A stretch of 64,000 nucleotides of DNA, taken from positions 496,001 through 560,000 of the forward strand of contig CANNFX010000002.1 in NCBI GenBank assembly GCA_947504025.1, in the 5' to 3' direction. The DNA is from an uncultured Sphingomonadaceae bacterium (GTDB taxonomy: Bacteria > Pseudomonadota > Alphaproteobacteria > Sphingomonadales > Sphingomonadaceae). Below are positions 52,954 through 61,408 of the stretch, piece by piece (position 1 is the first letter of the stretch; every line of letters starts with the position of its first letter). A model generated the notes under the pieces. It did not search any database. It saw only the letters and a program-made list of their open reading frames with translations, and was not told the DNA's origin. The translations under genes and the position numbers were made by a program.

Positions 52954-53135
52954 TGGGCAAAGAGACCTTCGAGCGTCACAAACAGCCATGGAAGTCTGAC
53001 GAGGCGGCCAAGCTGAAACTGCTCGCCAGTAAAGGTCAGGGGCTCAAGCAAATTTCCAAGGCGCTAAACCGCAGCGAAGAATCAACGCGGGACTTTGCCA
53101 AGAAGAACAAGATCGCGATCGCTAAGAAGCGGTAG
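52953..53135 (+). CDS. Small basic helix-turn-helix-like protein
   Basis: A 60-residue, strongly basic protein whose ATG overlaps the topA stop by one base (TGATG). WKSDEAAKLKLLASKGQGLK and QISKALNRSEESTRDFAKK look like a helix-turn-helix of the Myb/SANT or sigma-4 type seen in small DNA-binding proteins. Translational coupling to topA suggests a nucleoid-related role, but no family is recognised with confidence. Confidence 0.7.
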   Translation: MGKETFERHKQPWKSDEAAKLKLLASKGQGLKQISKALNRSEESTRDFAKKNKIAIAKKR

Positions 53136-53163
53136 ATGATACCGGTGTTCGTGCAGGTAAGGT

Positions 53164-53195
53164 GGGTAGCGCCATAACCAAGCACGGCGCTACCC
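53164..53195. terminator. Convergent terminator hairpin
   Basis: A perfect 10-bp inverted repeat GGGTAGCGCC/GGCGCTACCC with a 12-base loop sits between the end of the small basic protein gene and the convergent double-glycine peptide gene. It can serve both strands, though the T-tract is weak on each side. Confidence 0.75.
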
Positions 53196-53204
53196 AATCA
53201 TTAC

Positions 53205-53390
53205 TTAGTTGGGGAGGGTGCTGCTACCGCCAGGCATGGTTGGTGCCCCATTCGGGAAGAAGCTGTTCCCGACCCATTCGCCACCAGGGTAGCGTTCTGT
53301 CAGATAGTCATGCCAGCTCTGACCGGGAGCCGGGTTTCCGCCAGCTACCGCAGCGAGTTCGAGAGTCGTCATTTCATTGATGTTGTTCAT
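53205..53390 (-). CDS. Double-glycine leader peptide, bacteriocin-like or RiPP precursor
   Basis: A 61-residue peptide starting at MNNINEM, with AAAGGA about 9 bases upstream. Residues 1-18 have a class II bacteriocin-type leader: MTTLELAAVAGG, with the hallmark E-L-x-x-V-x-G-G ending at G17-G18. Cleavage would release a 43-residue peptide starting NPAPGQSW, rich in Pro, Gly and Asn, with WHDYLTERYPGGEW in the middle, no cysteines, and NSFFPNGAPTMPGG. No dedicated C39 peptidase/ABC exporter lies in the window. A longer open frame continues upstream to 53573 but lacks a good start. It is separate from the era operon. Confidence 0.7.
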   Translation of the reverse strand: MNNINEMTTLELAAVAGGNPAPGQSWHDYLTERYPGGEWVGNSFFPNGAPTMPGGSSTLPN

Positions 53391-53533
53391 GGTATTGGTT
53401 CCTTTCGTTGTCGAGAAACCAACAATAGTATTAGTGCGAACAGCTCGGCTATTGGACAGGTGGGCTAGTACAAAGCACCGATTTTTACTGCGGTGAGGAA
53501 ACCGTGCAGGACATGGCTGAGAGTCGGCGAATT

Positions 53534-54142
53534 TCAACTGACCCAAGTTAGATGTTTGTATTTTACAAGCCATTTTCCGTTCTTGTTCTTCCGCAAGTAA
53601 ACCTCACTTCCGCCACCACCAAGCGGTGCGAAGCTAATTCCTGATAGCATTAAAGCTTCTTCATTATCTTCGCTGATCACAGGCAAGGAAATGCTTACGT
53701 AAATTACAGGATGGTCGTCATCAAAATTTGTCGGAGGCGGTTTTTTGGTTGTAAACCTAGATGCATTTGGGCCGTTCGTAATGAAGGACGTGAGTGAATT
53801 GCAGTCATCCATCGGACTACGATCAATGTCCTCGATCATCTGTCGATAGAGCGGGCTAAACGGATCTTCATTCAGAAGTTTTTTTTCGTGAAGCGTCTCT
53901 GTGAATGCCTCCGCCGATCCGAGAGATATTTTCTCTGGTTCTGGGGTGATAAAGATGAGCCGTCGGTCTTCTTTGATGTAGTCATCCGCCAGCATATCAA
54001 CGAGAAATGCTTCGGCGACCTCGCAGCGTGCTTCTAAGAGCTCTTCGTCCAGCATTGCTGCTGGAGCCCGGTGCATAGCTCCAAGCGACCCGATGGTTGC
54101 TGCAAGAAGAGCGGCGACCACGAGTGGCGGGTGAAGCCTCAC
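53534..54142 (-). CDS. Exported protein of unknown function in the era operon
   Basis: A 202-residue protein with a signal peptide (HPPLVVAALLAATIGSLGAM). The body has mixed alpha and beta elements and two cysteines (EARCEVAE and DDCNSL). The C-terminus EVYLRKNKNGKWLVKYKHLT resembles domains that end in a strand after a Gly-rich loop. The start overlaps the era stop as ATGA, so it is the last gene of lepB-rnc-era. No known family. It is 144 bases upstream of the double-glycine peptide gene on the same strand. Confidence 0.75.
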   Translation of the reverse strand: MRLHPPLVVAALLAATIGSLGAMHRAPAAMLDEELLEARCEVAEAFLVDMLADDYIKEDRRLIFITPEPEKISLGSAEAFTETLHEKKLLNEDPFSPLYRQMIEDIDRSPMDDCNSLTSFITNGPNASRFTTKKPPPTNFDDDHPVIYVSISLPVISEDNEEALMLSGISFAPLGGGGSEVYLRKNKNGKWLVKYKHLTWVS

Positions 54143-55053
54143 TTACTCCAATCCAGCCCCATTTCCTCGAACACTTCTTTGTCCTCGGACCAGTTTTCGC
54201 TGACCTTTACGTGCAGGAACAAATGGACCTTCTGGCCCAGCAATTCGCTTAGTTCCTCGCGTGCGGCCTCGCCGATGGCTTTGATTTTCGAGCCACCTTT
54301 GCCGAGTACGATAGGTTTTTGACTGTCCCGGCCGATAACGATTTGCTGGCGGATTTCGACCGAGCCATCCTTGCGCTGGGTGTAGCTTTCGGGGCGAACC
54401 GCGCTGTCATAGGGCAGTTCGTCATGCAGTTGGCGATACAGTTGTTCACGCGTGATTTCCGCGGCGAGGAGGCGTTCGCTAGCGTCGGACACCTGATCTT
54501 CGGGATAGTGCCACACGCCCTCTGGCATTAATGCGGCGAGGCGGTCTTTCAGTTCCGGCACGCCATCACCTGACAGGGCGGAGATAAAGTAGATATCTTC
54601 AAACTCCACCGCTTCGCCCAGCTCCTGGGCCAGAGCGAGCAGTGGTTCTTTCTTGGCAATATCAACCTTGTTCAGCACCAGAAACTTGCGTTCTGGGCGC
54701 ATCTTGAGGCTTTCGATCAGCGGGGTCAGCTCATGGCGGCGTTGCTTCACCGGATCGACCATCAGCACGATGGCATCGGCTTCCTGAGCGCCCTCCCATG
54801 CTGCAGCGACCATTGCTCGGTCGAGGCGGCGTTTGGGCGTGAAGATACCCGGCGTATCCGCCAGAATGATCTGCGTTTCATCGTGGATTGCCACGCCCAG
54901 CAGGCGGGCTCGCGTCGTCTGCGCTTTGGCTGAAACAATAGCGACTTTCTGGCCGACCAGCGCATTTACCAGCGTACTTTTACCGGCATTTGGTGCACCG
55001 ATTACGGCTACCACACCGCACTTGGGAGTCTTGTCGGCCTTGGGCTCGGTCAC
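54139..55053 (-). CDS. era: GTPase Era
   Basis: A 304-residue GTPase needed for 16S rRNA maturation and 30S assembly. G1 is GAPNAGKSTLVNALVG, G3 is DTPGIF, and G4 is NKVD. The C-terminal KH domain includes ... IVIGRDSQKPIVLGKGGSKI. It overlaps the rnc stop and the next gene start by 4 bases each, so expression is coupled to RNase III, a widespread arrangement. Confidence 0.97.
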   Translation of the reverse strand: MTEPKADKTPKCGVVAVIGAPNAGKSTLVNALVGQKVAIVSAKAQTTRARLLGVAIHDETQIILADTPGIFTPKRRLDRAMVAAAWEGAQEADAIVLMVDPVKQRRHELTPLIESLKMRPERKFLVLNKVDIAKKEPLLALAQELGEAVEFEDIYFISALSGDGVPELKDRLAALMPEGVWHYPEDQVSDASERLLAAEITREQLYRQLHDELPYDSAVRPESYTQRKDGSVEIRQQIVIGRDSQKPIVLGKGGSKIKAIGEAAREELSELLGQKVHLFLHVKVSENWSEDKEVFEEMGLDWSK

Positions 55054-55736
55054 GCGTATTTCTCCATAAATGCACTGGCTGCAGCCGTTTCGGCTTCGCG
55101 TTTGCTAGCGGCGGTGGCTTGTGCCTTGCCGACGTTTTTCACGGCCACGCTGACAGTGAACTTGGCCGCGTGGTCAGGCCCGCGGCGGGTAATGATTTCA
55201 TATTCGGGCGGTTTGCGTTGATTGCCCGCGGCCCATTCTTGAAGCGCGCTCTTCGGATGTTTGGAGACGCCAGCATCAGATGACACCACTGGCTCCCAAA
55301 TGTCGCGGATCAGGTCGCGGGTTTTGTCGAAGCCACGCTCGATGAAGCTCGCGCCCAGCAGGCTTTCGACCACGTCGCCCAGAATATTGTCGCTTTCCGC
55401 CCCGCCATCATCGCGGGCTTGTTTGCCCAATCTGATATGATCGGGAAGTTCAATCTGGCGGGCCACTAGCGCGCAGGTCTGGCGGCTGACGAGTGCGTTG
55501 AGGCGCTGTGACAGAGTGCCTTCTTGCCCTGCATTGCGTTCATACAGCCAGTCAGCAATCGATAGGCCCAACACACGGTCGCCGAGGAATTCGAGGCGTT
55601 CGTAGTCGCGTTTCGCGCCGAAGCTGCCGTGCGTCAGCGCTTCGACATAAATGGCTTCATCTTGTGGTTCTATCCCGAGCCCCGCCAGCCATTCACGAGC
55701 TTCTGGCCACAGGGTCGTGTCGCTATCCTTGCTCAA
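55050..55736 (-). CDS. rnc: Ribonuclease III
   Basis: A 228-residue double-strand-specific RNase. The catalytic signature is YERLEFLGDRVLG, the second acidic site is DNILGDVVESLLGA, and a dsRNA-binding domain closes the protein (from about residue 150, HPKSALQEWAAG ... KNVGKAQATAASKREAET). The TTG at 55736 overlaps the lepB stop as TTGA, which explains the start better than an upstream frame that runs inside lepB. It is slightly shorter than average but complete. Confidence 0.95.
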   Translation of the reverse strand: MSKDSDTTLWPEAREWLAGLGIEPQDEAIYVEALTHGSFGAKRDYERLEFLGDRVLGLSIADWLYERNAGQEGTLSQRLNALVSRQTCALVARQIELPDHIRLGKQARDDGGAESDNILGDVVESLLGASFIERGFDKTRDLIRDIWEPVVSSDAGVSKHPKSALQEWAAGNQRKPPEYEIITRRGPDHAAKFTVSVAVKNVGKAQATAASKREAETAAASAFMEKYA

Positions 55737-56587
55737 AACGTCCCGCCGATCCGTTCGGTTCGCTCGGTGCTGAACCAAGTCCACGGCAGTAGCCAGCTAG
55801 ATTCACCATCGGTGGACCACATCATCACTTGTGCGCGGCCGACCAGCAGGTCCTGATCCACGATCCCGACGCCGCCTTGGGAACGTGCTGGAAAGCGGCT
55901 GTCTTGCGAATTGTCGCGATTGTCACCCATCACGAACATCTTGCCAGCGGGCACGGTAACGGGCGGGCGATTGTCGGCATATGGGATGTTGCCGAAATCG
56001 AGCACGTTGTAGGTCACTCCTTCAGGAAGTGTTTCACGGAATTGCGGATAAACGCAGACTTGAGTGCCCTCCGGCGTAGTCTGTTGGTAATCTGGCCGTC
56101 CGCAGTGCGGAGTGTTGGCCGAAATCGGCTCCACGAAGTCCTCAATCCGTTCCTTCGGAATCGGTTTGCCGTTCAAGATCACCTGACCATCTTCCACTGC
56201 GATAATATCACCAGGCAGGCCGATCACGCGTTTGATGTAGTCTACCTTGTCGATCGGATGCTGAAAAATCACGACGTCACCGCGTTCCGGCTGGTTTGCC
56301 AGAATGCGACCGGAGATTAGCGGGGCGCCGAAGGGCAGGGAGGCGCTGGTGTAACCGTAGGGCCATTTCGCTGCGAGCAGATAGTCGCCGTTCCACAGAC
56401 GTGGCAGCATGCTTTCGCTCGGGATGTTGAATGGCGAGAACAAGAAGCTGCGGAAGATCACCACGACCAGTGCAAGCTTTACAAGGAATTTCCAAAACGG
56501 AGCTTCCTTCTTTTCTGAGCCGTCATCGGACTTGCCGGACTTGGTCTCGGTATCGAGTTCGCGAATTGAGGGGGTTGTATCAGTCAT
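55733..56587 (-). CDS. lepB: Signal peptidase I
   Basis: A 284-residue inner-membrane protease that cleaves Sec and Tat signal peptides. One membrane helix (about residues 34-52) is followed by the catalytic serine S59 in IPSESMLPRL and the lysine K119 in VDYIKRVIGLPGD. The cysteine pair (HCGRP and QVCVYP) in the middle may form a periplasmic disulphide. The ATG at 56587 is used; a longer frame starts at 56617. It is the first gene of the lepB-rnc-era-exported protein operon. Confidence 0.95.
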   Translation of the reverse strand: MTDTTPSIRELDTETKSGKSDDGSEKKEAPFWKFLVKLALVVVIFRSFLFSPFNIPSESMLPRLWNGDYLLAAKWPYGYTSASLPFGAPLISGRILANQPERGDVVIFQHPIDKVDYIKRVIGLPGDIIAVEDGQVILNGKPIPKERIEDFVEPISANTPHCGRPDYQQTTPEGTQVCVYPQFRETLPEGVTYNVLDFGNIPYADNRPPVTVPAGKMFVMGDNRDNSQDSRFPARSQGGVGIVDQDLLVGRAQVMMWSTDGESSWLLPWTWFSTERTERIGGTF

Positions 56588-56647
56588 CGTGAAAAGCCCT
56601 GCTTGGCACTGCACCATGCGTCAAGGTTTAAGCCGCTTTGCCGAGGG

Positions 56648-56667
56648 AAAGTGACACATGTTACACA
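56648..56667. repeat. 20-base motif shared with the 172-bp RHS-island repeats
   Basis: AAAGTGACACATGTTACACA is the exact reverse complement of the block in both 172-bp repeats (25075-25094 and 29198-29217). It lies in the 219-base region between the divergent lepB and pgi starts. An identical 20-mer at three places in 64 kb cannot be chance; it could be a protein-binding site or a piece of a dispersed element. Confidence 0.7.
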
Positions 56668-56806
56668 TCCATAAGAGGAAATATTCGCGGGAGGCCAAGA
56701 TGTTCCGCAACCACCGCGACGGACTACGAATTCTGTTAAGTTTGGCTTTGCATTCATGGATGCATTCCCTACTCGCTGCAGCCTCCAGTAGGAAAGGTTT
56801 AATGCC

Positions 56807-58348
56807 ATGAGTGCCTTGGGGAGTGATGCGGTGGAAACAGTGTGGGAAGCGCTTGAAAGGCAGGACCGCACATCGCCGCAAGTTCTGTTCGCAAAGGAGC
56901 CTGATAGGCTTAAGCACCTGTCCACGCGGCTTGAATGGCCGAGCGACGGGAAGCAGGTCGGCGCGACCTTCGACTGGTCGAAAACACACCTTTCCTCCGA
57001 GAACTTGCCGTTGTTCGAAGAACTGGCGAAGGCGGCGAACTTCACTGTACACCGCGACGAACTGTTAAATGGTGAGATCGTGAACGTCACCGAGGGCCGT
57101 GCGGCAACCCATACTGCCGAACGCGGCATCGGCGCGGACCCGGACGTAGCGATGGCTGATGCGCTGCATATGCGGATGCGCGGGCTGGTGGAGGCTATCC
57201 ATCAAGGTGCTTTGGGCGAAGTCAAACATCTGATCCATATCGGCATCGGTGGCAGCGCGCTTGGGCCGAAACTGGCGGTCGATGCGCTGGGCCGCGATGG
57301 GACTGAGGTGGATGTCCATGTGGTGTCCAACATTGATGGGCTTGCACTGGAGGCCGCATTTGACGCTTGCGATCCGGCCACCACGATGATCGCGCTGGCC
57401 TCCAAAACCTTCACCACCATCGAGACAATGACCAACGCGGAAAGCGCGCTGACGTGGCTCAAGGCGAACGGCGTTGACGACAATTACGGCCGCGTTATCG
57501 CGCTCACCGCTAATCCCGAGGCTGCGGTTGAATGGGGCGTCGATGAAACGCGCGTGCTCCCCTTTGCCGAAAGCGTGGGAGGACGATATTCGCTTTGGTC
57601 TTCCATCGGTTTCCCTGTCGCCATCGCGCTTGGGTGGGATGACTATGCAGCGATGCTCGAAGGCGCGGCGGCAGTGGACGCACATTTCCGCGACACCGAT
57701 GGTGCGGCAAACTTACCGCTACGCGCTGCCTTTGCTGACCGGTTGTATGCGCGAGCGATGGGTGCGCAGACCCGCGCAGTGTTCGCCTATGACGAACGGT
57801 TGCGGTTCTTCCCCGACTACCTCCAGCAGTTGGAGATGGAATCTAACGGCAAGCGTGTGACGGACGAAGGCGAGGAAGTGACCGAGCCGACCGCGCCCAT
57901 CACCTGGGGCGGGGTGGGGACGGATGGCCAGCACGCCGTGTTCCAGCTGCTGCATCAGGGCACGCATTTGATCCCCGTGGACTTCATCGCCAGCATCGCG
58001 CCGGGCGACACGCTGGACCCTGCACATCACCGCATTCTGCTGACCAACTGTTTCGCCCAAGGCGCGGCCCTGATGGCGGGCGAAAAAGGTGCGGATGCCG
58101 CGCGAGACTTCCCCGGCGGACGGCCCAGCGCGACAATCCTATGCGATGATATCGACCCTGCAACCTTCGGCGCGCTGGTGGCTTTTCACGAACACCGGAC
58201 CTTTGCGAATGCGGTGCTGATGGGGATCAACCCGTTTGACCAGTTCGGCGTGGAGCTTGGCAAGAAGATGGCGAAGTCGATCGATGCTGGCGGCGGTGAG
58301 TTTGACGCTAGCACGCAGGCGCTGTTGGATGCGGCTGGGCTTTCTTAA
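56807..58348 (+). CDS. pgi: Glucose-6-phosphate isomerase
   Basis: A 513-residue sugar isomerase of the large PGI family. The N-terminal substrate loop is HIGIGGSALGPKL, and the C-terminal domain has YLQQLEMESNGKRV (catalytic Glu region) and the Gly-rich TPAPI-like TWGGVGTDGQHAVFQLLHQG. AGGAAAGG precedes the ATG. It interconverts glucose-6-phosphate and fructose-6-phosphate in the central pathways. A long intergenic region and the 20-base motif lie upstream. Confidence 0.96.
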   Translation: MSALGSDAVETVWEALERQDRTSPQVLFAKEPDRLKHLSTRLEWPSDGKQVGATFDWSKTHLSSENLPLFEELAKAANFTVHRDELLNGEIVNVTEGRAATHTAERGIGADPDVAMADALHMRMRGLVEAIHQGALGEVKHLIHIGIGGSALGPKLAVDALGRDGTEVDVHVVSNIDGLALEAAFDACDPATTMIALASKTFTTIETMTNAESALTWLKANGVDDNYGRVIALTANPEAAVEWGVDETRVLPFAESVGGRYSLWSSIGFPVAIALGWDDYAAMLEGAAAVDAHFRDTDGAANLPLRAAFADRLYARAMGAQTRAVFAYDERLRFFPDYLQQLEMESNGKRVTDEGEEVTEPTAPITWGGVGTDGQHAVFQLLHQGTHLIPVDFIASIAPGDTLDPAHHRILLTNCFAQGAALMAGEKGADAARDFPGGRPSATILCDDIDPATFGALVAFHEHRTFANAVLMGINPFDQFGVELGKKMAKSIDAGGGEFDASTQALLDAAGLS

Positions 58349-58374
58349 ATCGTCATTCCAATGAGTTCAACGTC

Positions 58375-58454
58375 GTCATCCCAGCGCAGGCTGGGATCGC
58401 TTTCAGTTTAGCTCGAGCTCAGTTGTGAGCGACCCCAACCTGCGCTGGGATGAC
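58375..58454. repeat. REP-like inverted repeat, copy 1
   Basis: Two 20-base arms (58375-58394 and 58435-58454) are inverted copies with one mismatch, GTCATCCCAGCGCAGGCTGG against its complement. Each arm contains its own smaller hairpin (CCAGC-GCAG-GCTGG), and the 40-base centre includes palindromic CTCGAG. It is 26 bases after pgi and 30 bases before the GIY-YIG gene. Confidence 0.8.
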
Positions 58455-58484
58455 AAGATTGCTGCTGGGTGACTGGAGGGTGTG

Positions 58485-58784
58485 ATGACTTTTGAAAAGG
58501 GTGGTTGGACTTACATTCTTACGAACAAGCGTGATGGCATTCTTTACATCGGAGTCACTTCCAATATTGCCGTTCGCATGATGCAACACCGTGAAGGAAA
58601 CGGTTCCGCATTCGCACGCAAATATGGTTTGGACAGGCTTGTTCTCGTCGAACATCATTCGACCATTGAAGAGGCGATTACCCGCGAAAAAGCACTCAAG
58701 GCATGGAAGCGCGAACGGAAAATTCGTTTGATCGAAGAGGCGAATCTTGATTGGCGGGACTTGTTTGACGACATATTAGCCTGA
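58485..58784 (+). CDS. GIY-YIG nuclease-domain protein
   Basis: A 99-residue stand-alone GIY-YIG domain. The motif appears as WTYILTNKRDGILYIGVTSN, with the Arg of the catalytic helix in VRMMQHREG and the Glu in REKALKAWKRERKI. GGAGGG lies before the ATG. Small proteins of this kind (YhbQ/UPF0213-like) are common; some are linked to dispersed palindromes. Here the gene is bracketed by two copies of an 80-base REP-like repeat. Confidence 0.88.
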   Translation: MTFEKGGWTYILTNKRDGILYIGVTSNIAVRMMQHREGNGSAFARKYGLDRLVLVEHHSTIEEAITREKALKAWKRERKIRLIEEANLDWRDLFDDILA

Positions 58785-58802
58785 TATCTGCACCTTAATC
58801 GC

Positions 58803-58882
58803 GTCGTTCCGGTAAGGGTTGGAAACGCTGTCAGTTTAGTTCGAGCTCAGTTGTGAGCGACCCCAGCCTGCGCTGGGGTGAC
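58803..58882. repeat. REP-like inverted repeat, copy 2
   Basis: The right half, from TCAGTTTAGTTCGAGCTCAG to the GGGTGAC end, matches copy 1 at over 90 percent. The left arm is degenerate (GTCGTTCCGGTAAGGGTTGG). It ends 13 bases before gor, in the same orientation as copy 1. Confidence 0.75.
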
Positions 58883-58895
58883 GAAAGGTTTTTGA

Positions 58896-60242
58896 ATGCC
58901 CAACTACGATTACGACCTCTTCACCATCGGCGCCGGTTCTGGCGGCGTTCGCGCTTCTCGCGTTTCGGCGGCTTATGGCGCCAAGGTTGCTGTGGCGGAG
59001 GAGTACCGCGTTGGGGGAACTTGCGTAATCCGGGGCTGTGTGCCCAAGAAGATGCTCGTCTATGGCGCGCATTTTGCCGAGGATCTGGTGGACGCAAAGC
59101 AGTTCGGCTGGGACATTGGTGAAACCAAATTCGACTGGGCCCGCTTGCGCGATCACGTGCAAAACGATGTGACCCGGCTCAACGGGCTTTATACCGAAAC
59201 GCTGGAAAATCACGACGTTACGATCTTCCACGAACGTGCCGAGATTACTGGCGCGCATGAAGTCACGCTCGCCAATGGCAAGATTGTGACCGCGAAACAC
59301 ATATTGATCGCAGTGGGCGCGCGGCCCTTGGTTCCTGATTTCCCCGGCAGCGAGCTGGGTATCACTTCAAACGAAGCGTTCCATCTGGATGAATTGCCCA
59401 AGCGCGTGATGATCGCTGGTGGCGGCTATATCGCCAATGAGTTCGCGGGCATTTTCCACGAGTTCGGTAGCAAGGTCTGCATAGTCAACCGGTCCGACCA
59501 ATTGCTACGTAGCTATGATCAGGGACTGCGTGACCGTTTGCTGCAGATCAGCCTGATGAAGGGGATCGATTTCCACTTCAACACGACGTTCAAGAACATC
59601 ACGAAGAACGACGATGGATCACTGCATGTCGAGCTGGATGGGCATGACGACATGGACGTCGATTGCGTCATGTTCGCCACCGGCCGCGCGCCTTTGACCG
59701 AAGGATTGGGGCTTGAAAATGCGGGCGTAGAAACTGGCAAGATCGGTGAGATTTTAGTCAATGAATATTCGCAGACCAACGTCGACAGCATCTATGCAGT
59801 GGGTGATGTGACCAATCGTGTGCAGCTGACGCCGGTTGCCATCCGTGAAGGGCAGGCCTTTGCCGATACAGTATTTGGCGGTAATCCCAAGACTGTCGAC
59901 TATGGCTGCATCCCGAGCGCCGTTTTCAGCCATCCGCCGCTTGCCGGTGTTGGCATGACCGAAGGCGAAGCTCGCAACAAGCTCGGCTCGATCAAGGTTT
60001 ATCAGTCAGACTTCCGCCCGATGAAGAATGTCGTCGCCGGACGTAGCGAGCGCGGACTTTATAAGATGATTGTAGATGATACGAACGACAAGATTGTCGG
60101 CATCCATATGATTGGCCCGGAAGCGCCGGAGATCATGCAGATGGCTGCAGTTGCAGTGAAGGCCGGCCTCACCAAATCGGACTTTGATGACACTGTCGCA
60201 ATCCATCCCACGATGGCCGAAGAGATGGTTCTTCTAAAATAA
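58896..60242 (+). CDS. gor: Glutathione-disulphide reductase
   Basis: A 448-residue FAD flavoprotein of the class I pyridine nucleotide-disulphide oxidoreductases. The FAD loop is GAGSGGVRASR, the redox pair is C43-x4-C48 in GGTCVIRGCVPKK, and the C-terminal dimer-interface HPTMAEE gives the catalytic His-Glu to the other subunit. The sequence VIRGCVPKK instead of LNxGCIPSK separates glutathione reductase from lipoamide dehydrogenase. It starts just after a REP-like repeat. Confidence 0.95.
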   Translation: MPNYDYDLFTIGAGSGGVRASRVSAAYGAKVAVAEEYRVGGTCVIRGCVPKKMLVYGAHFAEDLVDAKQFGWDIGETKFDWARLRDHVQNDVTRLNGLYTETLENHDVTIFHERAEITGAHEVTLANGKIVTAKHILIAVGARPLVPDFPGSELGITSNEAFHLDELPKRVMIAGGGYIANEFAGIFHEFGSKVCIVNRSDQLLRSYDQGLRDRLLQISLMKGIDFHFNTTFKNITKNDDGSLHVELDGHDDMDVDCVMFATGRAPLTEGLGLENAGVETGKIGEILVNEYSQTNVDSIYAVGDVTNRVQLTPVAIREGQAFADTVFGGNPKTVDYGCIPSAVFSHPPLAGVGMTEGEARNKLGSIKVYQSDFRPMKNVVAGRSERGLYKMIVDDTNDKIVGIHMIGPEAPEIMQMAAVAVKAGLTKSDFDDTVAIHPTMAEEMVLLK

Positions 60243-60324
60243 AGGTCGCGTCACTGATTTCCAAGGATATTATTGCCGTGGAGCAGCGTTTCGGGTAGTT
60301 CTCTTAGCGGGGAGTTTAATCGAA

Positions 60325-61341
60325 ATGGTCGGAACAGTACTTGTTACAGGCGGCAGTGGTTTTATTGCTGGTGAGCTGATTAGGCAGCTGTTGGATAAGG
60401 GGTGGCACGTCCACACCACGATCCGCAATAAAGCCAAGGAGCCTGCGCTGCTTAACCGCTTCGCTGATGCGGAAGGGCGCCTGAAGGTTTTTCAGGCAGA
60501 ATTGATGAGCGACGATGGCTGGGTGGATGCTGTGGCTGGCTGTAGCCATGTCGCTCATGTCGCTTCGCCCATTGCCGCCAGCACTCCCAAAGATGAAGAC
60601 GACATGATCGTTCCAGCGCGTGAGGGTACATTGCGGGCACTGCGCTTTGCCAAAGATGTCGGCGTGACGCGCTTCGTCCAAACCAGTTCGATGGCGGCGG
60701 TCGCTTATGGCCGCAGCGATAAGGAATATATGGTTGATGAGAGTGATTGGACCGATCTGACGCATCCCGATGTCTATCCCTACGTCAAATCCAAAACTAT
60801 TGCCGAACGCGCTGCACGTGATTGGGTTGCGGAAAACGCACCAGATATGGAATTCGTTTCGATCAATCCCGCAATGGTGCTTGGCCCGATTGAGAGCGGC
60901 GATTTCTCACCATCGGTTCAGGCGGTGAAGCAGTTGATGGACGGATCAATGCCGATGGCACCCGATCTGGGCTTTGCCATTGTCGATAACCGCGATGTGG
61001 CCGCACTGCATGTGTTGGCGCTGGAAACACCTGGTTTGAAAGACGAGCGTTTCCTTGCTGCGGGTAAGTTCATGAAGATGATCGAAGTTGGCGCTGTCCT
61101 GCATGCTCATCTTGGTGACAAGGGGAAGAAAGTACCCAAGCGCGTAATGCCGAATTTCATGGTGCAAGTCCTGTCGCTGTTCAACGAAGGTGTCCGCTCG
61201 ATCAAAAGTGAGCTGGGTAAGAGCCGCCATGTCGACGCCAGCCATGCCGAAAAAGTTCTCGGCTGGAAAACACGCCCCGAAGAGCAAAGTATTTGCGATA
61301 CAGCCGATAGCTTGATCGAGCACGGGGTGGTGAAGGTTTAA
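60325..61341 (+). CDS. NAD-dependent epimerase/dehydratase (dihydroflavonol reductase-like)
   Basis: A 338-residue extended short-chain dehydrogenase. The NAD(P) motif is TGGSGFIAGELI, the catalytic tyrosine/lysine lies in PYVKSKTIAERAARD, and SSMAAVAYG supplies the Ser. The dihydroflavonol-4-reductase-like subgroup reduces aldehydes or ketones; the substrate is unclear. GGGGAG precedes the ATG. It stands alone between gor and pccB. Confidence 0.87.
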   Translation: MVGTVLVTGGSGFIAGELIRQLLDKGWHVHTTIRNKAKEPALLNRFADAEGRLKVFQAELMSDDGWVDAVAGCSHVAHVASPIAASTPKDEDDMIVPAREGTLRALRFAKDVGVTRFVQTSSMAAVAYGRSDKEYMVDESDWTDLTHPDVYPYVKSKTIAERAARDWVAENAPDMEFVSINPAMVLGPIESGDFSPSVQAVKQLMDGSMPMAPDLGFAIVDNRDVAALHVLALETPGLKDERFLAAGKFMKMIEVGAVLHAHLGDKGKKVPKRVMPNFMVQVLSLFNEGVRSIKSELGKSRHVDASHAEKVLGWKTRPEEQSICDTADSLIEHGVVKV

Positions 61342-61408
61342 TCCGCTCCGCTTGACGCTGCTGGCACCCCGTCGCTAGGCCTTCACGCTTACGAATGCAG
61401 GGAAACGT

